Source: Sinosporangium siamense (GTDB lineage Bacteria; Actinomycetota; Actinomycetes; Streptosporangiales; Streptosporangiaceae). Taken from it: a stretch of DNA of 64,000 nt. Positions within the stretch are counted from its first letter, which is position 1, and every line of letters starts with the position of its first letter. Under the pieces are notes generated by a model that ran no database searches, had not been told where the DNA came from, and saw only the letters and a program-made list of their open reading frames with translations. This document shows positions 1-7,119 of this stretch, piece by piece. A program made the position numbers and the translations under genes. Location: positions 62,001 to 126,000 of the forward strand of contig NZ_BOOW01000015.1 in NCBI RefSeq assembly GCF_016863435.1, given 5' to 3'.

Positions 1-1
1 C

Positions 2-1096
2 CAGGCCGGCGCCCCGGTGTCCACGGGCGACGACTACGCCGACCCCAACAAGCGCCTCAAGGACTACGGCGACAAGAAGTACGGCCTGACCGGCACCACC
101 CCCGGCTGGCGGCACGACTACGTCGACCTCACCCCCTACGCCGGTCAGACAATCAAGCTGCGCCTGCGCTACGCCACCGACGCGGCCTACACCCCGCGCG
201 GATGGCACGCCGACGACTTCTCCGTCACGAGCGGCGGCGCCACCGTGTGGAGCGACGACGTCGAGTCCGGCGCGGCGGGCTGGACCGCCAGCGGCGGCAC
301 CTTCGCCGGCACAAGCGGCGAGGGCTGGGGCGTCAACGACGGCTCCCGCACCATCCAGCGCCTCTACCTCGCCGAGTGGCGCAACCTCGACGGCTTCGAC
401 AAGGGCCTCGCCCACGCCTACGACACGTCCTACTCCAGGGACGGGGCGTGGAAGGTCGAGAAGCTGAAGTACAACGCGCCCGGCCTGCTGGTCTGGTACC
501 GCGACTCGACCTACACCAACAACAACGTGCTCGGGAACCTCGAGGCGTCGCCGAGCCTCGGCGCCAAGGGCAACCTGCTCCTCGTCGACTCCCACTTCGA
601 CCCGCTGCGCCGCGCCGGCGTCGCGGCCGGCAAGGACCCGAGCCTGCGCAAGAACATCGGCGGGCGGGTGCAGAGCTCCAACGCCGCGTTCGGCTTCGGC
701 CGTACCCATGCCTTCCGCGAGTGCCTGGAGGCGCCGAACGAGCCGTTCAGCGAATACTGCACCGACCTGCCCAGGCTCCCCGGTGTCCGGGAGTTCACCG
801 ACGCCAAGGGCTGGGTGCCGGGTATGGAGGTGCGCGACGGCCAGGTCGGCTACCGCGACTTCGACGCCTCGGCGGTGATCCCCGCCAAGGGGGACACTCC
901 GTACAGCACCCGGGTCGTCAACGTGGACGGCACTCCCGCCACGGGCCACTACGGCACCGACATGGGCCACGGCCACAAGCTCGGCACCGGCAACCCCGGC
1001 GACGAAGGCCGCGCCCTCGGCGTCAAGTTCAAGCTGATCAAGCCGCTGCCCGGCAACCTCGGCGCTGTCGTGTACGTCACGCCGCAGCCCAGGTAA
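2..1096 (+). CDS. M6-family secreted metallopeptidase (immune inhibitor A-like), C-terminal part
   Basis: The reading frame is open to the left edge, so only the last 364 residues are present and the real start lies outside. The fragment looks like the C-terminal half of an immune inhibitor A-type M6 peptidase: repeated Asp/Gly/Trp-rich beta-sandwich segments (WHADDFSV, VWSDDVESG), then the long InhA-type stretch with LAEWRNLDGFDKGL and NNNVLG, and the terminal KLGTGNPGDEGRALGVKF region. The catalytic HExxH would be in the missing N-terminal part, so activity cannot be judged. These enzymes are exported and degrade host or environmental proteins. The gene ends just before strong hairpins. Family assignment rests on overall pattern recognition of the C-terminal region. 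Confidence 0.8.
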   Translation, partial: QAGAPVSTGDDYADPNKRLKDYGDKKYGLTGTTPGWRHDYVDLTPYAGQTIKLRLRYATDAAYTPRGWHADDFSVTSGGATVWSDDVESGAAGWTASGGTFAGTSGEGWGVNDGSRTIQRLYLAEWRNLDGFDKGLAHAYDTSYSRDGAWKVEKLKYNAPGLLVWYRDSTYTNNNVLGNLEASPSLGAKGNLLLVDSHFDPLRRAGVAAGKDPSLRKNIGGRVQSSNAAFGFGRTHAFRECLEAPNEPFSEYCTDLPRLPGVREFTDAKGWVPGMEVRDGQVGYRDFDASAVIPAKGDTPYSTRVVNVDGTPATGHYGTDMGHGHKLGTGNPGDEGRALGVKFKLIKPLPGNLGAVVYVTPQPR

Positions 1097-1117
1097 GCCC
1101 TGCTTTCGGCTGTTCCC

Positions 1118-1162
1118 GCGGTCACCCCGGCGTTCCCGGGGTGGCCGCCCGCCGTTGGGCGG
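1118..1162 (+). terminator. Tandem hairpins after the M6 peptidase
   Basis: Arms at 1118-1130 and 1136-1148 form a 13-bp stem with one G-U pair and a 5-nt loop. A second stem (CCGCCC at 1145-1150 with GGGCGG at 1157-1162) follows. There is no U-tract, as is common for actinomycete terminators. They lie 22 nt after the peptidase stop and before the lipid kinase start. Confidence 0.6.
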
Positions 1163-1234
1163 TCCCGCGGTGGCCATACGATGTGAGCCACCCACGGCCG
1201 ACGGCGGGACGAGGCAGCCATAGACGGGAGCAGC

Positions 1235-2176
1235 GTGACCGAACTGCGCAGCAAAGCCGACCACACCAAGGCGATCCTCAGGGAGCGCCGGGTGGCGCTC
1301 GTGGTGAACACACACTCCCGGCGGGGCCGCAGAAGATTCCCCGAGGTGGCCGCACAGCTCAGAGACGCAGGCTTCCGTCCGATCGGCACGTTCGCCGTGA
1401 CCGACACCACGCGGCTGCGCAAGGCCCTGGACGCCGCCCTCGCCCTCGAACCCGATCTGCTCATCGTCGGCGGGGGCGACGGCACCCTGTCCACCGCGGT
1501 CAAATATGTCGCCCACCGCGACGTGGCCCTCGGCGTGATCCCCCTCGGCACCACCAACAACTTCGCCCGCAGCCTCGCCCTCCCGCTCGACGTGGCCGGC
1601 GCCGTGCGCGTGTTCAGCGACGGCAAGGTGGCCGACGTCGACCTCGGCCTCGCGGGTGACTTCACCTTCGCCAACCTCTCAAGCGTGGGCGTGTCCGCCG
1701 AGGTCGCCGCCCGGGTGCGGCCGTGGCTGAAGCGGCTGCTCGGCCGCGCGGCCTACCCGCTGACCGCCTTCACGGTGCTGCCGGGCCACCGTCCCTTCCG
1801 GGTGGTGCTCACGGTCGACGGCCGCCGCCACGAGCTGCTCACCCACCAGCTCAACATCGCCAACGGGCGTTTCCAGGGCGGGTGGCAGATCGCCAAGGAC
1901 ATCAGCATCGACGACCGCAAGCTGGTGGCCTATCAGCTCGGGTCGGGCAAGCGGCTCCGGCTGCTGCTGGAGACCATGGTGCGGGCGACCACGGGCCGCT
2001 GGCGCAGTCTCGCCGGCGGGCCGTTCGTGGTGGGGCGGGAGATGGTGCTGGACACCGTGCCGTCCGGCATGGCGGCCGAGGTCGACGGCGAGGTGCTCGT
2101 GCGCACCCCGGTCACCCTGCGCGCCGAGGCCAACGGGCTGCGGGTCATGGTGCCTTCAGACTTCGTGGACACATGA
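1235..2176 (+). CDS. Diacylglycerol/lipid kinase family protein (YegS/DagK-like)
   Basis: The protein has 313 residues and a GTG start preceded by GGGAGCAGC. The DAGK catalytic fold is clear: GGGDGT at residues 79-84 (nucleotide-binding loop) and PLGTTNNFAR at 103-112, both signatures of the YegS/DgkB/LCB5 lipid-kinase family. The C-terminal half is the usual beta-sandwich (ISIDDRKL, AEVDGEVL near the end). Family members phosphorylate diacylglycerol or related lipids at the inner membrane face using ATP; the exact lipid cannot be read from sequence. The gene stands alone, with hairpins on its left and a 151-nt gap before the sensor kinase. Confidence 0.88.
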   Translation: MTELRSKADHTKAILRERRVALVVNTHSRRGRRRFPEVAAQLRDAGFRPIGTFAVTDTTRLRKALDAALALEPDLLIVGGGDGTLSTAVKYVAHRDVALGVIPLGTTNNFARSLALPLDVAGAVRVFSDGKVADVDLGLAGDFTFANLSSVGVSAEVAARVRPWLKRLLGRAAYPLTAFTVLPGHRPFRVVLTVDGRRHELLTHQLNIANGRFQGGWQIAKDISIDDRKLVAYQLGSGKRLRLLLETMVRATTGRWRSLAGGPFVVGREMVLDTVPSGMAAEVDGEVLVRTPVTLRAEANGLRVMVPSDFVDT

Positions 2177-2313
2177 TCGACATGGGTGGACACGCGAGCA
2201 GTAAGGGTTTCGTACGGCGGAGCCAGGCCGGCCCTTGATTTGTCCCCTGTCCGATTGTCCGGTTTCGCCGAGCCTGCCCGAATGAGATCTACTTTGTAAA
2301 GGCGTCGGGCGGG

Positions 2314-2319
2314 TATGCT
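2314..2319 (+). promoter_or_regulatory. Possible -10 box for the LytS-like kinase
   Basis: TATGCT lies 8 nt before the GTG start at 2328, and a weak -35 (CTTTGT, 2292-2297) sits 16 nt upstream. The short distance would give a leaderless or nearly leaderless transcript, which is common in actinomycetes. No ribosome binding site is visible before the GTG, consistent with this reading. Confidence 0.35.
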
Positions 2320-2327
2320 CGCGGCTC

Positions 2328-3524
2328 GTGGAGCCGCTTGCCGCCGTTCTCCTGGCCGCCGCCCTCATATTGATCCCCGCCCTGGTGCTGTGGCGCATGT
2401 GGCACGGGCGGCGTGAGCTCGGCGGCGGACCCGCCGAGCGCGCCACCTTCGAAACCCTGCACACCGCCTCCCTTGCCGCGCCGCCGCTGCGCGCCGGGTT
2501 GTCGCAGACCGGCGCCGAGAAGGCCGTCAAACACCTGCGCCACCTGCTCGGCTCACCCGCGCTCGCGATCACCGACGACGAACGCCTCCTCGTCTACGAC
2601 GGTGTCGGCGACCACCACGCCCGCCAGGTGTTCGACCACGTCAAACACACCCTGGAACACGGCCGCACCCAGGTCGTGGGCCCCGGCGCCGTCTCCTGCG
2701 GCCGGCCGGGCTGCCCCATCATCTTCGCCGTCGTCGTGCCCCTCACCACCGACGGCCGCATCGTCGGCACCCTCGCGGCCTACGGCACCCACGCCTCCGC
2801 CGGGCTCGTGCGCGCCGCCGAGGAGGTCGCGGGCTGGGTCAGCTCCCAGCTCGAACTCGCCGAGCTCGATCGGTCGCGCACCCTGCTCATCGAGGCCGAG
2901 GTGCGCGCCCTGCGCGCCCAGATCTCCCCGCACTTCATCTACAACTCCCTCACCACCATCGCCTCCTTCACCCGCACCGACCCCGAGCGGGCCCGCGAGC
3001 TCCTCCTGGAGTTCGCCGACTTCACCCGCTATTCCTTCGGCAAACACGGCGACTTCACGACCCTCGCCGAGGAACTGCGCTCCATCGACCACTACCTCAC
3101 CCTGGAGCGGGCCCGCTTCGGCGATCACCTCCAGGTCACCTTGCGGATCGCCCCCGAGGTGCTCGGCGTCGCCGTACCCTTCCTGTGCCTCCAGCCGCTG
3201 GTCGAAAACGCCGTACGCCACGGCCTGGAAACCGAGGCCCGCAGCGGCCGCGTCACCATCCTGGCCGAGGACGCCGGCGCCGAGTGCCGCATCAGCGTCG
3301 AGGACGACGGCCTCGGCATGGACCCCGAGCGGCTCAAGCGCATCCTCGCCGGCGACGTCGCCGAGCGCTCGGAGCAGGGCGGCGTCGGCCTCGCCAACGT
3401 CGACGAACGCCTGCGCCAGGTCTACGGCCACGAATACGGCCTGGTCGTGGAGACCGCGCTCGGCGCCGGCACCAAGGTCAACATCCGCCTCCCGAAGTAC
3501 CACCCCAACGCCTCCGCCCGCTGA
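2328..3524 (+). CDS. LytS/YpdA-type sensor histidine kinase
   Basis: The protein has 398 residues: one N-terminal membrane helix (about 5-24), a GAF-like sensor region (about 65-175), a His_kinase (PF06580) phosphoacceptor segment with QISPHFIYNSL and H202, and a GHKL ATPase with PLVENAVRHGLE (N294) and a GGVGLANVDERL glycine box. This kinase class normally pairs with LytTR response regulators. No regulator is adjacent; the only LytTR protein in the window is at 44396, next to acetate-type symporters. In many actinobacteria such a kinase, a LytTR regulator and the symporters form one block, so this may be a separated partner. The GAF-like region contains SCGRPGC, possible redox- or metal-sensing cysteines. 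Confidence 0.9.
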   Translation: MEPLAAVLLAAALILIPALVLWRMWHGRRELGGGPAERATFETLHTASLAAPPLRAGLSQTGAEKAVKHLRHLLGSPALAITDDERLLVYDGVGDHHARQVFDHVKHTLEHGRTQVVGPGAVSCGRPGCPIIFAVVVPLTTDGRIVGTLAAYGTHASAGLVRAAEEVAGWVSSQLELAELDRSRTLLIEAEVRALRAQISPHFIYNSLTTIASFTRTDPERARELLLEFADFTRYSFGKHGDFTTLAEELRSIDHYLTLERARFGDHLQVTLRIAPEVLGVAVPFLCLQPLVENAVRHGLETEARSGRVTILAEDAGAECRISVEDDGLGMDPERLKRILAGDVAERSEQGGVGLANVDERLRQVYGHEYGLVVETALGAGTKVNIRLPKYHPNASAR

Positions 3525-3667
3525 GACCTGTGGTCCTGCGCCCGTCTGGAAGGTGCCCGCGCGGGAGGTGCTTTGATGAGGTTTAGGGGGTGAAGGTCTG
3601 TGCGATCGCACCTTCAGGGGCCGTCACGGGGGTGTCGGCGGTCCCGTGAAGTCATCGGGGGAAGACG

Positions 3668-4096
3668 ATGGGCCAGGCACGCGAAGCCATGGACAGAATG
3701 ATCGGCGGGTTCCGCGCCAAGGACATGGACAAGGTCATGAGCGCGCTCAGTCCCGCGGTGGTGGTCACCAGCCCTGAGGGGGTCGCCCAGGGCCATGAGG
3801 AGTTCAGCTCCTACGTCGCCCTGTTCTGGGAGGCGTTTCCCGACGCTCTCGCGGCGGAGGAGGCGTCCGCGGAGGCGACGAGGGGAGACACGGCGGTCTG
3901 CGAGGTGTCGGTCACGGCCACCCACACCGGCCCCTACCTGGTGGCGGGCGCCGTCATCCCGCCTACGGGCCGGGCCCTGCGGCTGCGGATCTGCTACGTG
4001 GGCACGGTCGAGGACGGGGTCATCGTGAGCCTGCGCGAGTACTACGACCAGATGGACCTGCTGACCCAGCTCGGCCACCGGCCCGAGATGGTCTGA
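3668..4096 (+). CDS. SnoaL-like/ester-cyclase-type NTF2-fold protein
   Basis: The 142-residue protein matches the small alpha+beta cone (NTF2-like) fold of SnoaL-type proteins: an N-terminal helix pair (MDRMIGGFRAKDMDKVMSAL), then strands with HEEFSSYVALFWEAFPD and a C-terminal REYYDQMDLLTQLG, typical of ester cyclase/SnoaL-like members. The ATG is preceded by GGGGGAAGACG. Functions in the family range from polyketide cyclisation to isomerisation and stress-linked roles, and no biosynthetic genes are nearby, so the substrate is unknown. It is monocistronic, followed by a probable regulated promoter for the VOC gene. Confidence 0.75.
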   Translation: MGQAREAMDRMIGGFRAKDMDKVMSALSPAVVVTSPEGVAQGHEEFSSYVALFWEAFPDALAAEEASAEATRGDTAVCEVSVTATHTGPYLVAGAVIPPTGRALRLRICYVGTVEDGVIVSLREYYDQMDLLTQLGHRPEMV

Positions 4097-4114
4097 GGGG
4101 AACCGCTTTACTCT

Positions 4115-4139
4115 GTACGCTGTATAATGTACTGTGTAC
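4115..4139 (+). promoter_or_regulatory. TATAAT promoter inside a GTAC-bounded palindrome
   Basis: A perfect -10 box TATAAT occupies 4123-4128. It lies within a 25-nt imperfect palindrome whose ends are GTAC (4115-4118 and 4136-4139), with a further GTAC at 4129-4132. It is about 45 nt before the TTG start of the VOC gene. A palindrome over a -10 box is what a TetR/MarR-type operator usually looks like. No -35 box is convincing. Confidence 0.5.
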
Positions 4140-4170
4140 GGAGTTGGTTGCACCATACAAAGGAGTTCCC

Positions 4171-4575
4171 TTGCGCATCTCCGCGTCCGCCGTCTCTCTC
4201 AACGTCGAGGATGTCGCGGCCTCCAGCGCGTTCCTCACGAAGCACTTCGGCTTCACGGAGCAGGCCGCCGACCCCGCGGGCTTCGCCTCGTTGTCGCGGG
4301 AGGACTCCGGGATGAACGTCGTGTTCCTCCGCCGGGGCCTCTCCTCCCTCCCCGCCGACCAGCGTGACGATCACGCCCGAGGCCTCATCCTCGCCTTCGA
4401 GGTCGACGACCTCGAAGGCGAGCTCGCCCGCCTCGAAGCGGAAGGAGTCACCATCACCATGCCCCTCACCCCCGAGCCGTGGGGCGAGCGCGCCTTCCAG
4501 GTGCGCGACCCCAACGGCGTCATCGTGCAGCTCGTCGACTGGAAGGGCGAGGTCACCAGCACCACCCACCACTGA
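4171..4575 (+). CDS. VOC-family (glyoxalase/bleomycin-resistance-like) protein
   Basis: I chose the TTG at 4171 because ACAAAGGAG ends 5 nt before it and the protein then begins at the first VOC strand (MRISASAVSLNVED); an in-frame TTG at 4144 lacks a ribosome binding site. The 134-residue product shows two beta-alpha-beta-beta-beta units: VSLNVEDVAASSAFLTKHFG near the start and the second with LILAFEVDDLEGELARLEAEG, ending in the usual ERAFQVRDPNGVIVQLVDW. Such proteins are metal-dependent dioxygenases, isomerases or drug-binding proteins. The pattern is closest to small glyoxalase-like resistance proteins, but no substrate can be assigned. A palindrome over its promoter suggests local repression. 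Confidence 0.82.
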   Translation: MRISASAVSLNVEDVAASSAFLTKHFGFTEQAADPAGFASLSREDSGMNVVFLRRGLSSLPADQRDDHARGLILAFEVDDLEGELARLEAEGVTITMPLTPEPWGERAFQVRDPNGVIVQLVDWKGEVTSTTHH

Positions 4576-4636
4576 CGCCCCGGGTGACGCCGGCCTCGTC
4601 CGGGCGGCGCTCGCCTCCTGCATGCGATCCCGGATG

Positions 4637-4714
4637 CCCCTGGGCGAGGTACGGCGAAGCCGGAGGCCGGCCTCACGTCCCCTCCCCGGGCTTCCTGGCG
4701 GGGAACGTGAGGCC
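4637..4714. terminator. Convergent terminator with repeated upstream motif (copy 1)
   Basis: Arms GGCCTCACGT (4669-4678) and ACGTGAGGCC (4705-4714) form a perfect 10-bp stem extended by CCCC/GGGG. Immediately before it is the motif CCTGGGCGAGGTACGGCGAA (4639-4658) continuing to GCCGG, which recurs near 18425 and, in part, near 52727. It lies at the convergent VOC/hydrolase junction and overlaps the hydrolase 3' end, so it probably works in both directions. Confidence 0.6.
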
Positions 4715-5551
4715 GTTCCCGGTGTACGGCGAAGCGGTCGCGCCGAGAGCCGAAACGATCACCTCGGCCAGCCGCGCGGGGTGACTCAGGTGCGGAGCGT
4801 GTCCGGCTCCCGGGATGAGCCGCCCTTGCGCCTGAGGAAGCTCGGCGGTGAGCAGGTCGACCACGGGCTTGTAGGCCGGGGGGCCCGCGTCGCCGTAGGT
4901 GATCAGGATGGGGTGGGGGAAGCCGGTGAGGATCTCGGGCCGGATGGCCAGCCGGTCGGGGTCACGATATTGGTCGAGCCAGGTGTCGGCGTTCGCGACA
5001 CATGTGCGGCGCATCTCCTCAGTGAAGAGGCCCGTCCAGGTTCCCGGGCCGAAGCCGACCTTTTCCACAAAGTGGTGTGCACCCTCGGCGAGGAACCCCT
5101 GCGACAGCAGTTCCGCCGCGATCTTCATCTCGGCTGACGCCGTCGTGGCGAGGTGCCGGGTGGATTCGTCCGCGGTCAGGAGGGCGAACAGCGGTGGTTC
5201 ATGGATGACGAGCCCGCTCGTGAGCTCGGGATGTCCGGCACCGAACAGCAGCGCCACGCACGAACCGTACGAATGCCCCACGACAAGAGGCCGGTCGAGT
5301 GCCAGTTCGGAGATCAGGCAGGCCAGGTCCCGGGCATCCTCACGAATGCTCCCCTGTCCGGGAGGGCGGGTGCTCTTGCTGTGGCCGCGCCTGTCGTAGC
5401 CGACGACCTGACAGTGAGGGCTCAGGAGCGGCACTACCCGGTCCCAGGACCGGTGGTCGTCCCATGATCCGTGCACGAGCACCACGGGACGGCCTGTCCC
5501 GGTGATCTCGACGTACAGTTCGGCGTCAGTGCAGTGAACGTGTTGCAGCAC
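4673..5551 (-). CDS. Alpha/beta hydrolase
   Basis: The 292-residue protein starts at GTG 5551, which has AAGAAGGA 4 nt upstream and begins the domain at MLQHVHCTDAELYVEITG. A longer frame to 5653 would overlap the upstream permease gene. The fold is clear: oxyanion-hole VLVHGSW, the nucleophile elbow GHSYGS (S94), a late acidic residue in ITYGDAGPP and the catalytic His in PGAGHAPHLSHP. These enzymes hydrolyse esters, lactones, epoxides or haloalkanes; the substrate is not predictable. It is transcribed 19 nt behind the DUF1275 gene, so the two form an operon. Its 3' end runs into a bidirectional terminator hairpin. Confidence 0.88.
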   Translation of the reverse strand: MLQHVHCTDAELYVEITGTGRPVVLVHGSWDDHRSWDRVVPLLSPHCQVVGYDRRGHSKSTRPPGQGSIREDARDLACLISELALDRPLVVGHSYGSCVALLFGAGHPELTSGLVIHEPPLFALLTADESTRHLATTASAEMKIAAELLSQGFLAEGAHHFVEKVGFGPGTWTGLFTEEMRRTCVANADTWLDQYRDPDRLAIRPEILTGFPHPILITYGDAGPPAYKPVVDLLTAELPQAQGRLIPGAGHAPHLSHPARLAEVIVSALGATASPYTGNGLTFPARKPGEGT

Positions 5552-5570
5552 GTGGTCCTTCTTGCGGTTC

Positions 5571-6311
5571 TCAATGAGATATGGCTGACTCCGCCAGGTC
5601 TGGAGCGCGATGCAGTCGGGCGAGGCGTGCCATGCCAATGACGACGGCGACACTGAGCGGCCCGATCAGTGCGGCGCCGAGCGGGGCGACGGCGAACAGC
5701 GCCCCCGCGACGGCGGCGCCGGCCGCCAAACTCACGATGACCACGGTGCGCAGCAGTGTGGCTTCGCCGTGTTTCGCGGCGAGACCGGCCATGACCGAGG
5801 TCATCGTGCCGGTGACGAAGGTGGTGGTGACACCCGCGACGGCGAGCCGGCGTGCCGCCGCCGTCTGCACACCCATCGCCGCCGACGACAGGACCACGAG
5901 AATCAAGATCATGTATCCACGTGGCTGAGCGTCGTTGAGCGCCCACCCGACCCAGAACGCCGCCTGCAGCACGAGGTCGGCACCGAGGGCCGCTGTCACG
6001 CGGGACGGCCACATTCCCTGCAGGTCGCTCTGCCCGATGGCCAGAAAGCCGCCGAGAAGCCCGGCGGCGAACGCCAGCGTGGCGGCGGCGCACAGGGCGA
6101 ACTCGAACCACTGCGCCTGGCTCGCGGCCAGCCCCAGGAGCACGATGTTGCCCGTCATATTGGCGGTGAACACTTGATTTAGACCGAGAAAGCCGACGAT
6201 GTCGGTCGCGCCGGCCCCGAATGTCAGAGCCACGAGCAGACCGGCCCGCAGCCGGGCCCGCCTGACCGCCACGCTGCCCGGAGGCGGGCGATTCTCAACC
6301 TCCGCCGTCAC
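5571..6311 (-). CDS. YoaK-family (DUF1275) membrane protein
   Basis: The 246-residue protein has about six membrane helices and the family signature FGAGATDIVGFLGLNQVFTA followed by NMTGNIVLLG, diagnostic of DUF1275/YoaK. A second conserved segment, MGVQTAAARRLAVAGVTTTF then VTGTMT, is also present. The family is widespread, small and of unproven function, thought to be transporters or membrane-stress proteins. It is the first gene of a two-gene operon with the alpha/beta hydrolase. Its start is 81 nt from the end of the GlcG/HbpS gene, which runs the same way. Confidence 0.88.
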   Translation of the reverse strand: MTAEVENRPPPGSVAVRRARLRAGLLVALTFGAGATDIVGFLGLNQVFTANMTGNIVLLGLAASQAQWFEFALCAAATLAFAAGLLGGFLAIGQSDLQGMWPSRVTAALGADLVLQAAFWVGWALNDAQPRGYMILILVVLSSAAMGVQTAAARRLAVAGVTTTFVTGTMTSVMAGLAAKHGEATLLRTVVIVSLAAGAAVAGALFAVAPLGAALIGPLSVAVVIGMARLARLHRAPDLAESAISH

Positions 6312-6392
6312 CGGTCACTCCAAGACCGCGTGAACAGGGTGCGGTGCCGCCGGTGAGCACCGAGTTCCGGCGGCGCGTGTCATGCCGGTGCC

Positions 6393-6842
6393 TCACGCTG
6401 ATGCCGGCACCACTTTCTCGCGGAAGGCGGCCAGGGCCGCCGCACCGACAGCTTTGTCCTGTTCGCCGTTGCCGCCGCTCACGCCCACGGCACCGATCAC
6501 CTGGCCCTCGTGCACGATGGGAAATCCGCCAACGAAAACGGCGAACTTGCCCGGGTGCATGTGACTGATGCCGAAGGCCTCGTTGCCCGGCAGGGCGGGT
6601 CCGTCCGGCGGTTCGTTGAACTTGTGGGTGTCACGCTGGTGGCCCGCGGCGGTGAACGCCTTGGCGATCGCGATGTCGACCCCGGTGAGCCGAGCGCCTG
6701 TCATCCGGTGCAGCGCGATGGGGTGAGCGCCGTCGTCGGCGATGCATATCGTTTGCTTCACGCCGATGCGACCGGCCTCCTGCGCAGCGGCCTCGAGCAT
6801 GATCAAGGCGTCTTCCAGCGTCAGCCGATATATGGAATACAT
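6393..6842 (-). CDS. GlcG/HbpS-family (DUF336) protein
   Basis: The 149-residue protein matches the GlcG/HbpS fold: LTLEDALIMLEAAAQEAGRI, then ADDGAHPIALHRMTGA, a central AIAKAFTAAGHQRDT and the C-terminal GGFPIVHEGQVIGAVGVSGG. HbpS from Streptomyces binds heme extracellularly with a two-component system; GlcG and many relatives are small intracellular proteins linked to catabolic operons. There is no signal peptide, so an intracellular role is more likely. It is divergent from the PucR-type regulator across a 277-nt region rich in inverted repeats and may be its target. It may belong to the diiron-oxidase pathway, but that is inference. Confidence 0.85.
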   Translation of the reverse strand: MYSIYRLTLEDALIMLEAAAQEAGRIGVKQTICIADDGAHPIALHRMTGARLTGVDIAIAKAFTAAGHQRDTHKFNEPPDGPALPGNEAFGISHMHPGKFAVFVGGFPIVHEGQVIGAVGVSGGNGEQDKAVGAAALAAFREKVVPASA

Positions 6843-6880
6843 TTCGCCTCCCTGAAGGAATTAATGTGGATTCACCAGGC

Positions 6881-7049
6881 CTATTGCGGTGGGTGGCCGG
6901 CAATAGAAAGATTGTCGGGCCGATGCTGTGTTTCCCTTTTTAAGGAACCGATCCCGATGTATTGCTGAAACGGCGTCCGGAAAATAAAGTGTGGCCGATG
7001 TGGAAGCTTGGGTGCCGAGGGCCGGCGAAAGCTTCAGGTGACCGTCACC
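6881..7049. promoter_or_regulatory. Divergent regulatory region with three inverted repeats
   Basis: Between the GlcG/HbpS gene and the PucR-type regulator are three perfect inverted repeats: CTATTGC (6881-6887) with GCAATAG (6900-6906); GAAGCTT (7003-7009) with AAGCTTC (7029-7035); and GGTGACCGTCACC (7037-7049), a palindrome with a one-base centre. Local AT content is higher than in nearby coding DNA. These are candidate operators, probably for the PucR-like protein. Promoter boxes are not clear. Confidence 0.45.
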
Positions 7050-7119
7050 CAGTGTCCGCGTGGATGCTCAGCTGGGGCAATGTACAATCTACCGAACGAT
7101 CATGATGGGATTTGGGCAG

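Noticed and set aside
2553-3611. 352-residue open frame on the minus strand
   Set aside because: Antisense to the histidine kinase; Gly/Ala/Val-rich with no domain.
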